A stretch of 56,513 nucleotides of DNA from Duganella sp. Root1480D1 (GTDB lineage Bacteria; Pseudomonadota; Gammaproteobacteria; Burkholderiales; Burkholderiaceae_D). Below the pieces are notes generated by a model. It had not been told where the DNA came from and searched no databases. It worked only from the letters and a program-made list of their open reading frames with translations. Made by a program: the position numbers and the translations under genes. Positions 30,601 through 39,735 of this stretch are shown here, piece by piece. Position 1 is the stretch's first letter, and every line of letters starts with the position of its first letter. Location: positions 1 to 56,513 of the forward strand of contig NZ_LMFZ01000015.1 in the NCBI RefSeq assembly GCF_001427305.1, read 5' to 3'.

Positions 30601-33600
30601 CTCCTTCCACGGAGAGAGGTAAAAAGGACTTCGACATCAGTGTTGAGAATACCTTCGCATCAATATCTGACGAGGAGGAACTAGAGGGCCTGAAGGACCA
30701 ACTTCTTGAACAGGTAAAGACCGTCCGTCCCGCTCATCTAATGGTGGTTACGGCGAAAGAGCAGCGACTCTTTCGCGCATACCATCGACTAATTTCAGGA
30801 GTCACGAATCCACACGAGACGGTTCGAGTCCGTGTTTTGCCACCACCATGGGTTGACTTGCCGTCTGCGTTATCGACAGAAAATCCCATTTCCAAGAAGC
30901 CAGCTCGTCGGAGTTGGGACTTCATGCTGGATTATGGCTACGTGCGCAGCGGTATTAAGAAGCCAGCTGATGACTCCTTCTTAGCCTGGCTAGGACAATT
31001 TCTTGTCGTCCCTCAGTCCTGCTTGGCGCTTTGGACTATCACGCGAAATATCGGCACGTTAGCTTTCAGACCGATGATTGATCTTATCTCTCGCGATTAC
31101 ATTCCAAGCCTCGCCGATGGCAAGAACTTTGATCCCTACGGAATGAACAGCCAAGAGATCGCCGAAATTACGAAATGGGCCTGCGCCACTAATCACGATA
31201 AGCTAATCGGCTGGCTGATCTTCACAGTGTCTCAATGGACTGACCCCGCTTGGGTGGATGCCGTAATGGACAACGTCTCTTGTATTCCAGGTCCACGCAC
31301 CTGGGATGCCTTGACGTACTACGTTGAGAGTATCAAAGCTGTCGCAGAATTCATTGCATATGAGGGCAACCTGAACAAGTTCCCATCTATCAATGTTCGC
31401 CCTAACTATCCCGGTAATCGACTTTTCCATACTAGTAGCGAAAGCAGCTCGGAATCGTTCGACGCTACGACCACACCGCAGGCTATTCGAACAACTGCTT
31501 TGTCCGATAATTCTTCACACGATCCAGTCATGTCCGCCAAAAATAATCTGATTAAATTGATCGAAGCTCTATCTCCAGGCACTGACGGCTTCGAAGAAAC
31601 TTACGAAATCATCCACCAGACTCTAAATGGACTTTGCTCTATACATGAGGAAATTGTGCAGGCTCGAATTGCTGAGTCCGCTGCAACTCAAAGGATCGAA
31701 GGACTGGTGGTCCGCCAGGTACGGCTTCTCGATAGTTTGATTGGCGAGCGTGTAGAACTCATGATCGACGATGTTCACCCTAAGATCCTTTCAGCCCATG
31801 CCGCCGACCAGATAGACCAGGAACTGACTTCCATCGAATCTGCTTTGGTAGAACTTGAATCGCTTCGCTCACAGGTAGACTATGAATCCAGCCAGCCCGC
31901 CAATACTCTAGCTGAGCGTCGACTGGCAATGGCAAAAAAAGCCGATGCTGAGGCAAAGCTGGTGGGGCACCTGGAAAAGATCCATGCCATGTTAACGCAT
32001 AGCACTTGCTTCCAACTCTTTGTTCCTGGTGAGGACGCGAGTACGGACCAAGACATAGAGCCGGCTCCAATATTGCCTAACGAGTCCCCCTTCGTTGAAC
32101 ATGAACCCGATGCCACAATCGAAACTTCCAATTTGGTTATCGACAACTCCCAAAAAAACGATGTTCAGGAACTTGAGCCCGCAGTTGAAGTAGCCATCGA
32201 TCATCGCCCCCCAATGCACGAGGATGCGCCATCTTCAAACGATGTCTTGAGCAAACTCGCCGCTCCGAAGAACGAAGAGCTTCATGTTCATCCGGCCCAA
32301 TTGGATGAAGAAGTAGAGTCCTCGCCAGCCCCGATTGCTTCGATCGAAGACTTTGATCATTACGCTGAAGTCCTGCATCGTTTAATTAAACAACGTCTTT
32401 ACGGTCTGGCCGCTGTTCATGTCGCAGCCTTAGGACGCATGGTAGAGGAAGTGGGTGATGAGCGCTTGGATGCACAGTACACGATCCTCCAAGCCTTAGT
32501 TGGCGCCCTTGATGGCATGGACTGCATGTTCTCCTTCGACAAGCGCCTCAATGACGAGTTGAGTTCTTTATTGTCTATCGAACGTCTTCCGGCAAGTTCG
32601 CATTGCGAACCTGCACCTATGGCACTTGGAATTCTGGCTGCCGGCATTGGAAACATGCTATTTGATGACTCTGAAGTAAATTGGCGCATAGGGAACGCGG
32701 TAAGCGCCAGGCTGCAAGAGCATAAAGCGCTTGCGGCGTTAGTTGAGCATCTCGACACCATCAGGCAGCGTGGCTTTGTTTTGACGCGTGATGCGTTTGT
32801 TGCTTCTCGAATCGGTGACAAGCAAGCGATTCAGCGAGAGCTCGACCGATGCCAAAAGCGGGCAGAAAACTGGAAGACCTCGCATGAAATTCATTCGAAT
32901 TTCAACCACAAAGGGTTCAAAGCGCTCCACGAGGATATCTTCAGCCCCAAGAATCCAATTGGCGCGTGCCTCGCGGCGATGGCGAAAGGGGATTCGTTGA
33001 AAGTTCGCACCTTGTTCAACGAAGCCCACACCAAGTTCAAGAAGGCATCAGCGACTCTGGATGAAATGTGGAAGAAGTTAGGAGATCGGGGAAAAACTGA
33101 GGGCCCTTATCGAACTCAAGTAATTGAGAATATCGAAATCACGGGTAAGTTCATTCAGGAATACCTTGCACATGTGGATCGAAGCAAATCTCAGAAAAGT
33201 GAGCTTCCTAGGGACACGAACGACTTTCTCTCTAAGCTCGCCTCATTACTGAATGAAGCGATAGTAGAAATTCGTTCGATGAAACTTAGCTCCGCAGTCG
33301 AACAACTTTTTGCCTTTTCAGCGATCAAGGCTATGACCTGTGTGCTAAAGCTCTACGATGCTTCAGACGCAGAGGTATGTATTAGTAATGACAAACAGAG
33401 GCTTCTAGTCCAGCTTCCGTTGGGACGTGATCTGATGCCGGCGATGGGGTCCAAAGATGGAATGCATCCATCTCTTTGTTCGCCAGCTGAGGTTTTGGCG
33501 GAGACTTCGCACTGGGCTGATGCATCGCTAACGCTAAGTTCTAAGGAGGTTGGAGAAGACGTAGATTCGGCGCTGCGCGATGCGTTTGAGCGTCATGTCG

Positions 33601-36600
33601 AAGCAAAGCGCTTTCTACCCGCGTTCCTCATTGAGCGTCATATCAAGTCAATGCTTCCACCTGGAGGCAACTTGCTGAAGAAGTACAACCTTGAGCGGAA
33701 CGCACTGCAGGCGGAACTGCAAGATGCTCGTCAACGCTTGACGCACGCGATGACGTTATCAGCGCTTCCCGTTGAAGCAGAAACGAATCAGATGCAGCGC
33801 AATATCGAAGAGCTACTCGCTTTAGTCAGGCAAGAGAAGACAATCGGACATAGTGATGGTGATTCGATTGCGTATCCTGACTTCGCCCAAGCGCGCGCTG
33901 CCCTAAGGACTTTCGTACTCAATCCGTTGGAAAGCAGGCTCGAAGCTGCGAAAGAGAAGTTGGTGAACGAGCTCAATGAAGTGGCTGACAATGACAGCAT
34001 TTTGAAGGCAGACATTGATCGCGTCCGAAAAATGCTCGCATCAAATAACGCGGCGACGTTACGAACAGCTCATGACGCCCTCGGTATATTGAAGCAAAGC
34101 GGAAAACTACCGGCGTATGCACTTAGCGCTTCGTTCGACATGGCGAACGAATACGAGCAGTTCATGAAGGATGTTCATGACGTCACAGCCAATAGGCCGC
34201 TCCTTGATGGATTGAGTCTTGTTCTGAAAACTGCAAAAAGTGATGCCGAACCAGCTTGGCTTAGCGCTCTTGATATCGAACAGCGAAATTCGGCGAAAAC
34301 CCTCATTGAACTCTGGGCAAAACTCTTCGAGCAACGTGCATTGACGGATCACGATTTAGTCGATCGTTTGTTCCGCGAAATGGGACTACCGCATGCACCG
34401 GCGCCTTTCCCCGAATCTGGCCGGCCAACTCGAGGCAAGTTGAGCTTCGTGGAGCGCGCTTTTGCGTTCCCAACAACTGCTGATGAACCTCTTTTCATCC
34501 CTCCTTCGTTAGGAAGTTGGGGGCTGCATATCGAAGGTTATGTCATGTATGGCGCGGTCAGCGACAACGACCTCAAGCTTGTGCTCCAGGAAACCGGCTC
34601 GACCCCGACGTTTATTTTTGCGCGCACTAAACTCGGGATGGCAAAAAGGGCTGCGCTCACCAGTAGCAAGCCCGCAATTATTGTTGATGACGAGTTGATC
34701 GCTTACATGGCGCTGCATCCGAATGAACGCTTCCAGTCATTGATGAAGGTTGGAGTGCTCACATATTCGACCAATCCGTATGATGACTATGATTCCCAAC
34801 CAGTACCACCGGAAATGTTCTTTGGTCGCCAGGACGAGTTGAGTAAGCTGCGTAATGTGAAGAGCCTCGCCGTTCTTTATGGCGGCAGGCGTCTCGGCAA
34901 ATCTTCTCTACTTGCGCAAATTGAACACGAAGAAAATCAAAAAACTGGCCATCGTGCTGTACTGATATCGATGCAAACCGTTGATATTATTGGCGATCAT
35001 GTGCTATCTGCTTGGGAATTCATTTGTAGTCAGCTCGCCCGTCGGAAAATTGTGCCCCCCATGCCTTCGCTTGCACGGGACTGGCAACAAGTGCGCAAGC
35101 ACATTGAAGCAGGACTCATGAACAAGTCAGACGTCAGGTCCTTGTATCTTTTGATTGACGAGGCCGATAACCTTATGGGCCGCGAACTTAAGGTACGTCA
35201 TGGTGAGGCAGCGTTTATGCCAACTCTGGTTCAGTTCATCAATGATCTGGCCCATGTCTGTCAAGTTCGTGCTGTGATCACCGGTCTTCATAACGTTACA
35301 CGAATGACGAATGAAGAGAATACGGTCTTTGGGAAAGCGGATCCTATCGCTTTGAAGCCTTTTTCGACCTCCGATGACATTGGTCGAGGCATTCGTTTGA
35401 TAACCAAACCTCTAGCTGCGATGGGATACCTCTTCAACGAAGAGGCTCAAGACTTACCTCTGCGCATTCTTGCAGTCTGTAACTTCTACCCCGCCTTCGT
35501 TCAACTTTATTGCAAACGGCTTGTCGACCAACTGCAAAATAACAGGCAAACAACAAAACCGCCAATTTTCATCACTGCTGCCGATCTAGATGCAGTGGAG
35601 GCTGATAGTGCACTGCTAACCAACTTACGGCGAAAGTTTGAATATAACCTCGACCTTGATAAGCGGTATAAGGTCATTGCCCTCGCCTTGGCGGACGCCT
35701 ACTACACAGAAATCGATACAGGTCACTATAAGGGCCTACTGGTCAGCGATATCCGTGATTATTGCGAAGTGTATGGTGGCCAGCGGTTTGAGAATGTATC
35801 GTCCGGAGTCTATGAGGCGTTACTCGACGAAATGACAAAACTGAATGTAGTTGAACGTGTTGGCACGCGTTACGTTCTACGCAATCCTCAAATTGCAATG
35901 ATGATTGGTGATCGCGAACGAATTAAAGCGCTCCTTGATGACGTTTCTCGAGACCCTCCGGATCTAATCAGAAACCACGGCGAGCGCCGCATCAAGATGA
36001 CTCACAACCGCCAGGCTCGGGAATTCCCAATGCCAATGGCTTGGATTCGTAGGCAAATGGATCCGTCTGATGGTGAGCTAGTGATTTTAGCGGGTAATGC
36101 GATGAGTGGCCTTCATGAACTAGTTCAAATGGAGCGTCATGATTGGAAGCTTCGCGATGATTGTTCGGTCATTCCAGTACCTGGCATCGGTCCGGGTGCG
36201 GCAATCGAAGAGCTTGACAGGTTGCGTCGTAAGCCGCCGGCATCCGTCGGCCGCATGTTAGTTGTACGTCCTGCTGGTTGGAAAATCGACCAGATCAAGG
36301 AATATGTTTCTGTTGCCAAGAAGAAGTCTGCTCGCATAGTGCTTTTGGCCGATACAGTTCGAGCCTACGATCTAATGTTATCTCTTGAAGATCCCAATTC
36401 TTTGCTCACGCAAGGATCGGATGCCGAGCGCGGCTGGCGCGTCATTCCGGTACCACCATGGACCGAAGATGCTGTCTATTTGCGAACTAGCGAAAGCGGG
36501 GAAAATCTCGCAGTTGCGGATTCGCGAGAAGCGTTATTCGCATTACTCAAAGCCACTTGCGGTTTCGGCCGGGAGCTTTCTAAACTTTGCACTTCCACTC

Positions 36601-36908
36601 TCAGCCTGGAGCAAGCATTGCGAATGCCTGCTACACATCAAAAGCAAATTGCGCCGGATCTCAGCACGTTCTATCTAAACGTCGGACTTCCTCAATCGTT
36701 CTTGGAGGCGAGGAAGACGCAAATGGAGGATTTCCTTTATATCATCAATGGCTTGGACAAGCATGGTGGCGGACTTGAGGAGTCTATGCATGAGTGCAAG
36801 ATCTCAACTCAGATGTTTGACTACCTGCTCTGGATGGGCCTGGTCCAGGAGGGTCCTAAGAATTGCTGGGAGGTCCCTGAATTGTTTCTTGACTTGATGA
36901 AGAAGTAG
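27639..36908 (+). CDS. Giant pPIWI-RE-like / helical / STAND ATPase fusion protein
   Basis: This single uninterrupted frame encodes 3089 residues. Residues 1 to about 940 look like a pPIWI-RE protein: an N-terminal region, a MID-like part (about 439-600, with IVWMIGGQANEASLAQRAA and RPTIVLVCARDRYDNKPEDP) and an RNase H-like PIWI part ending in ALPAPLFFRRKVDDYIIRY near 930. A second globular part reaches about 1270. Residues about 1290-2290 are long helices with an acidic, low-complexity linker near 1490-1560. An ATPase follows: MFFGRQDEL at 2393, Walker A GGRRLGKSS 2415-2423, Walker B LLIDEAD 2504-2510, of the STAND/AAA type. Then come a winged-helix-like segment (about 2680-2780) and a C-terminal domain. 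pPIWI-RE proteins are normally around 900-1000 residues, so the rest is an unusual fusion. Whether the PIWI catalytic residues are intact cannot be judged by eye. Confidence 0.72.
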   Translation: MTTEEKIVWRRVDNSRQREPILVGRRISPDWLSGKIQLLEVRLSGKMRQAFDTLRTAAKEAKLNLPIASLRTSMIVALDSIGSVIGVDRDLGLTSALSGESPPAVQISSYAAEDDLGKTSLIRKEFSETIRRWLIDDVLSWAEAKGIGEVAAKLLKAIDYADVSLETPERPYVTTNGRPNYSLVAQVLGRRLAGEVLFEGLGPCEVVAFSEPGSSMVELMTRPFASGRDMFSMVARVRISSVPYSKDVYLSVTAMKRVWARKTPKAYASMPRSVLGYVIATGRPVTPISIRRTDERWTFGDEYASLYRASDERLPLTLESAISQREFNPEIGWWVGLPELPSLFSSLSPRTVFESDEIDLLTTVAKILNPIVTEQPIAVREIRRSQSLARPLQEMLRMADFGVAGAGLLNSDPDEDDPEDQIAQRAIVSRDERIDAYRNQNVLALKLGRATAKPIVWMIGGQANEASLAQRAANLLFGDAIDFVHEPMPANVHGLRINLDGTERLPARARFEKRVAAWEPHTRVIREKSKERPTIVLVCARDRYDNKPEDPVNYYAGIHAMSLIDANVHYVLPMESEDDIDEQQNFVHRLQSALLDVLLAHSGVVFGVEDFIKGLLPTATPKSIYGIQAIRSRARAMSGESSVCFVLLTRLIVSTGITEIRIVYRSGKNKVTEWMPLSSGLNWIGRMRTLQESDDRWLRANFSSVIRDELVAVQSEDPNAVVMIDWRTVSGLWKGIRDEDLTFGPPMLDALPLTKLRGMTFIRLRRGDDTMSLRGAKTSIFKAWKQFPDGSRDQLGEQTAESYYTTERNIVEIVSPKSNDSSQQRHFIASMGYAKTVQIPRGLSCYRQMMRMKNVGSGFFAQDRKAAATIDAALPAPMDITVMTCPEGASPDSYAAMVTGLRLGYAHYNDWTALPAPLFFRRKVDDYIIRYADEGDAPDTPDRNEVVMPEGTLVSQDVVAEVIGNDLQKNRASDEAPLAVHQPTEDYSPSTERGKKDFDISVENTFASISDEEELEGLKDQLLEQVKTVRPAHLMVVTAKEQRLFRAYHRLISGVTNPHETVRVRVLPPPWVDLPSALSTENPISKKPARRSWDFMLDYGYVRSGIKKPADDSFLAWLGQFLVVPQSCLALWTITRNIGTLAFRPMIDLISRDYIPSLADGKNFDPYGMNSQEIAEITKWACATNHDKLIGWLIFTVSQWTDPAWVDAVMDNVSCIPGPRTWDALTYYVESIKAVAEFIAYEGNLNKFPSINVRPNYPGNRLFHTSSESSSESFDATTTPQAIRTTALSDNSSHDPVMSAKNNLIKLIEALSPGTDGFEETYEIIHQTLNGLCSIHEEIVQARIAESAATQRIEGLVVRQVRLLDSLIGERVELMIDDVHPKILSAHAADQIDQELTSIESALVELESLRSQVDYESSQPANTLAERRLAMAKKADAEAKLVGHLEKIHAMLTHSTCFQLFVPGEDASTDQDIEPAPILPNESPFVEHEPDATIETSNLVIDNSQKNDVQELEPAVEVAIDHRPPMHEDAPSSNDVLSKLAAPKNEELHVHPAQLDEEVESSPAPIASIEDFDHYAEVLHRLIKQRLYGLAAVHVAALGRMVEEVGDERLDAQYTILQALVGALDGMDCMFSFDKRLNDELSSLLSIERLPASSHCEPAPMALGILAAGIGNMLFDDSEVNWRIGNAVSARLQEHKALAALVEHLDTIRQRGFVLTRDAFVASRIGDKQAIQRELDRCQKRAENWKTSHEIHSNFNHKGFKALHEDIFSPKNPIGACLAAMAKGDSLKVRTLFNEAHTKFKKASATLDEMWKKLGDRGKTEGPYRTQVIENIEITGKFIQEYLAHVDRSKSQKSELPRDTNDFLSKLASLLNEAIVEIRSMKLSSAVEQLFAFSAIKAMTCVLKLYDASDAEVCISNDKQRLLVQLPLGRDLMPAMGSKDGMHPSLCSPAEVLAETSHWADASLTLSSKEVGEDVDSALRDAFERHVEAKRFLPAFLIERHIKSMLPPGGNLLKKYNLERNALQAELQDARQRLTHAMTLSALPVEAETNQMQRNIEELLALVRQEKTIGHSDGDSIAYPDFAQARAALRTFVLNPLESRLEAAKEKLVNELNEVADNDSILKADIDRVRKMLASNNAATLRTAHDALGILKQSGKLPAYALSASFDMANEYEQFMKDVHDVTANRPLLDGLSLVLKTAKSDAEPAWLSALDIEQRNSAKTLIELWAKLFEQRALTDHDLVDRLFREMGLPHAPAPFPESGRPTRGKLSFVERAFAFPTTADEPLFIPPSLGSWGLHIEGYVMYGAVSDNDLKLVLQETGSTPTFIFARTKLGMAKRAALTSSKPAIIVDDELIAYMALHPNERFQSLMKVGVLTYSTNPYDDYDSQPVPPEMFFGRQDELSKLRNVKSLAVLYGGRRLGKSSLLAQIEHEENQKTGHRAVLISMQTVDIIGDHVLSAWEFICSQLARRKIVPPMPSLARDWQQVRKHIEAGLMNKSDVRSLYLLIDEADNLMGRELKVRHGEAAFMPTLVQFINDLAHVCQVRAVITGLHNVTRMTNEENTVFGKADPIALKPFSTSDDIGRGIRLITKPLAAMGYLFNEEAQDLPLRILAVCNFYPAFVQLYCKRLVDQLQNNRQTTKPPIFITAADLDAVEADSALLTNLRRKFEYNLDLDKRYKVIALALADAYYTEIDTGHYKGLLVSDIRDYCEVYGGQRFENVSSGVYEALLDEMTKLNVVERVGTRYVLRNPQIAMMIGDRERIKALLDDVSRDPPDLIRNHGERRIKMTHNRQAREFPMPMAWIRRQMDPSDGELVILAGNAMSGLHELVQMERHDWKLRDDCSVIPVPGIGPGAAIEELDRLRRKPPASVGRMLVVRPAGWKIDQIKEYVSVAKKKSARIVLLADTVRAYDLMLSLEDPNSLLTQGSDAERGWRVIPVPPWTEDAVYLRTSESGENLAVADSREALFALLKATCGFGRELSKLCTSTLSLEQALRMPATHQKQIAPDLSTFYLNVGLPQSFLEARKTQMEDFLYIINGLDKHGGGLEESMHECKISTQMFDYLLWMGLVQEGPKNCWEVPELFLDLMKK

Positions 36909-36916
36909 GCCGCGAG

Positions 36917-38092
36917 ATGAGCAGAGTAGACGCCCAACTATATTGGTCTCTGCCAGGGCCAAGGCAATTCGTAGCCGCGATCGCCTCGCGAATGCAAATG
37001 TCACGTCTTATTGCAATTAACTTGCCCCATGAAGTCGTACCTGGGACTTGGGAACGAGTGGAGCAAGGATTGAAAGACGGCTACTCAGATGACGTTATTT
37101 CGCTAACCATCCGCTCGGGAAGCGACATTGCAATTGATATCGGCCACCATTTTAAGCAATCAAGAGTGACGGCCGGGCAGCTTGCGGCGACAATTCATCA
37201 CGAGAAGCGAGTAATCATTCTTCAGGCCGTAGGAGGTGAGGCATTGGAGCTTTGCCAGCAGTACGGCTCGGAATTTATGACTGCCTCTAAAGACACAAAT
37301 GGCAACGTCAAACTCGTAATTTCGCTGAATGACTCTGGACTTGAGGATGAAGGGGCGGAGGACATCCAGATCATTAGTTTTGACGGAGGCCTTTCTGCCG
37401 ACGAAATGGATGCCTATGTGGGGCTTCGCATGGTAGGTCGCGGTGGTCCAGGTACAACCCGCCTCTTAAAGTCCATCATTAGCGAATTTGCAGGCTTCGA
37501 TGTACTGTTTGCAGAGCGCCTAATGGAATTGGATGACCTCCGGCTCATCTCTATCCGCGATCACCTTGAGACGCTAGAGAACGAGCAACAGGACCGCTGG
37601 CGTAGCGGGTTATGGGAGCGTGGATGCCGCTCAAAAAGACCTGGGGGGGAGACGCACGTTCTACACGACACATACTTGGCGAAAAGTGGTGGCGACTTTG
37701 TAAAAGAAGGCGCTCGCGGACGCATCGATCAGCGCTACTGGCGTTCATGTGTGAAGATCCTCACACCATGGATGGAAGAACGAAGGCAGCACGTGATTCG
37801 CTTCCTACAAAAAAAGCTAGATGGTCTGGCGGCACAAAACAATGGAAAGCTTCAAATTGTTCGCGGAGATGGCTACAGCAGGCAAGTCGATATTGACGAA
37901 CTTGAGTACAACAATATCGTTGGACTTTCGAACAAAGGTACGCTTTTTGGCGACACCGACCATGAAAAGCGAGCTATCTTGGTTTGTAGATATGTGAAAA
38001 AGGTTCGTGATGAAATCGCTCACCTCCGTGCACCAAGAAGTGACGATGTCGTAAAGATGATCCGCGAGATGGATATTCTATTGGGCGAATAG
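36917..38092 (+). CDS. HEPN-like protein, fourth gene of the pPIWI-RE-type operon
   Basis: The 391-residue protein starts 8 bp after the giant gene. Its last 50 residues are helical and contain R364-DEIA-H369, an R-x4-H motif as in HEPN ribonucleases. The surrounding sequence (VCRYVKKVRDEIAHLRAPRSDDV) reads like HEPN domains of the Swt1 type. The N-terminal half (SRLIAINLPHEVVPGTWERVEQGL) could be a nucleotide- or partner-binding domain, but I do not recognise it. I infer an RNase effector or a partner of the STAND part. The family is unknown to me. Confidence 0.6.
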   Translation: MSRVDAQLYWSLPGPRQFVAAIASRMQMSRLIAINLPHEVVPGTWERVEQGLKDGYSDDVISLTIRSGSDIAIDIGHHFKQSRVTAGQLAATIHHEKRVIILQAVGGEALELCQQYGSEFMTASKDTNGNVKLVISLNDSGLEDEGAEDIQIISFDGGLSADEMDAYVGLRMVGRGGPGTTRLLKSIISEFAGFDVLFAERLMELDDLRLISIRDHLETLENEQQDRWRSGLWERGCRSKRPGGETHVLHDTYLAKSGGDFVKEGARGRIDQRYWRSCVKILTPWMEERRQHVIRFLQKKLDGLAAQNNGKLQIVRGDGYSRQVDIDELEYNNIVGLSNKGTLFGDTDHEKRAILVCRYVKKVRDEIAHLRAPRSDDVVKMIREMDILLGE

Positions 38093-38199
38093 GTCACCAC
38101 TGTTCGCGCAGAAGCAAAATTCTGTTATGGCATGAAGGGATTTTGGAAACCTCATACGCATAGGCTACAGCGACCAAGTCATTGCGTCGGCGGCATGAT

Positions 38200-38871
38200 C
38201 TATCGTTGCTGCCCGGTTCCACCATGCAATGAATTGGGGCTGCCGCAGCAATGCGGAGTTAGGTACTCCGACAGAAATGGAAATTGAGGTAGGCAAGCAA
38301 TACGTAGATTGCTTGCCACACGCTCATCAGATTGCTGATGCGTCTCGATCGAAAGATAGTAGTTTTTTCCGTGCTGCTTTGCGAAGACGATCCATTCACC
38401 GGTCAGCTTTTGCGCGTTAGCCCGCTTCTCGAGAGATTCGGTAACTATCGCATTAGTTAAGGCATTCAACGCAGCTTCGGTCACCACTTCCCCAAGCGGT
38501 AGCATTTTGGCCACGAGTCTCTCTAAACCATGCTTGCCAAGATGATTCTGAATGTTGTGGGCCATCGCGCTTGGATGAACTACAAAAAAGTGCTGGTGCC
38601 ATAGGCCCTTCAATTGAGAGCCTCGAAACTCCGTCGCAGGTTTCATTTGTAGCCCGTCCCCAAGACCTTCCAGCTGCATAATCTCCTTGATAACAGGGGA
38701 AGCATCGATCAGGAAAACCCGTTCGAGATTCATCAGGTTAAAAACGAACAACGAGCTATAGCGCCCTGGAATCAACTCTTCCAGGCCCTTAGCAGCGGCG
38801 TATTTTGCAAGCTCTTCCGGCTCCACCTTGATTTTGCTTCCATTCAGATGGAGGTTAAATCCTATACTCAT
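38200..38871 (-). CDS. Protein of unknown function in the metallo-hydrolase module
   Basis: This 223-residue frame is the third gene of a minus-strand group. It has no signal peptide or membrane segment. The start (MSIGFNLHLNGSKIKVEPEELAKYAAAKGLEEL) and the middle (GLWHQHFFVVHPSAMAHNIQNHLGKHGLERLV) look like a genuine soluble protein with several conserved-looking histidines. It lies 48 bp after the membrane protein gene and converges with the pPIWI-RE-type operon. I do not recognise the family. Confidence 0.6.
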   Translation of the reverse strand: MSIGFNLHLNGSKIKVEPEELAKYAAAKGLEELIPGRYSSLFVFNLMNLERVFLIDASPVIKEIMQLEGLGDGLQMKPATEFRGSQLKGLWHQHFFVVHPSAMAHNIQNHLGKHGLERLVAKMLPLGEVVTEAALNALTNAIVTESLEKRANAQKLTGEWIVFAKQHGKNYYLSIETHQQSDERVASNLRIACLPQFPFLSEYLTPHCCGSPNSLHGGTGQQR

Positions 38872-38919
38872 TAAGGTCTTTCGATTTACGTTTCGGCTGA
38901 CCGCTTCTGCGATGCGCCT

Positions 38920-39735
38920 TTAGTTTCGAGCGCCAGCCTCGAATGTCGCACGCGTTTTCCTTACGGGTTTCTTCGGGATTTTTTCCAACGCCTCCCAAAG
39001 CCTCCGCGAATAGCTAAGTCCGGAAATCCGCACCGTATCAGCGGTAAAGTGTACCGACCAGAGGAGTGCAACTCCAAACGCAATCAACAACACTACTGCA
39101 TGCGCATTGCCAATCTGCGTCACGTTAAGATATGGAGAGTCGTGTCGTATGGCGTTCGCATGTGTCAAAGTAGCCCATGCGGAAGCAATGCAGACGCCAA
39201 GCCCGACCCAGCGGGCGCCATAAGCGTTGCGATTGAATCCGTACGCCACAAGCTCTTTGAAGACGAAGGGAAACTTTTTCTTGTCGTTTGTAAGCGGGCG
39301 CAGCGCGTCCGCAGCGGCCGCATAGCTTTGATCAGCCGCATCTGGATTAGATTCCTCATCCTGGGCACTTGGCATTGGAATACCCAACGTACCCAACGCC
39401 AACGCGTGATACTTCAACTTTGTCGGCTGAGACAAAGTTGAATCACGGTGACGTAGCATTATCGTTGATGGCTGTCCACCCCAGTCTCGGAACAGACGCT
39501 CCTGCACGCGCTGCCCCCAGGTTCGAACGAAGTTCGAAAGCAAATATGGACCACCGCACGTCGCCAATACAGTTCCCAAACTCACAACCACCGGGCTCTT
39601 ACTCCCATGCAACAAAACGAAATACAGGATCGCAGGAAGCAGAACCAACAGACCTGGGAAGAGACGCGCCTTCACCTCATACGGATCCAGCAGCTTATCG
39701 AAGATGGCAGTCCAATTGATTTCGAACAGCTTCAT
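38920..39735 (-). CDS. Membrane protein with four predicted helices
   Basis: The 271-residue protein has two membrane helices near the N-terminus (LFPGLLVLLPAILYFVLL; VVVSLGTVLATCGGPYLL), a soluble middle of about 100 residues, two further helices (GARWVGLGVCIASAWATL; AHAVVLLIAFGVALLWSV) and a basic C-terminal tail (KKPVRKTRA). Its ATG overlaps the stop of the metallo-hydrolase gene (ATGA), so the two are made together. It could be a membrane-damaging effector or a receptor. That is inference from context only. Confidence 0.65.
   Translation of the reverse strand: MKLFEINWTAIFDKLLDPYEVKARLFPGLLVLLPAILYFVLLHGSKSPVVVSLGTVLATCGGPYLLSNFVRTWGQRVQERLFRDWGGQPSTIMLRHRDSTLSQPTKLKYHALALGTLGIPMPSAQDEESNPDAADQSYAAAADALRPLTNDKKKFPFVFKELVAYGFNRNAYGARWVGLGVCIASAWATLTHANAIRHDSPYLNVTQIGNAHAVVLLIAFGVALLWSVHFTADTVRISGLSYSRRLWEALEKIPKKPVRKTRATFEAGARN

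Noticed and set aside
31780..32219. Several overlapping minus-strand frames within the giant gene
   Set aside because: Short, without ribosome binding sites, and fully inside a continuous 9.27-kb coding frame.
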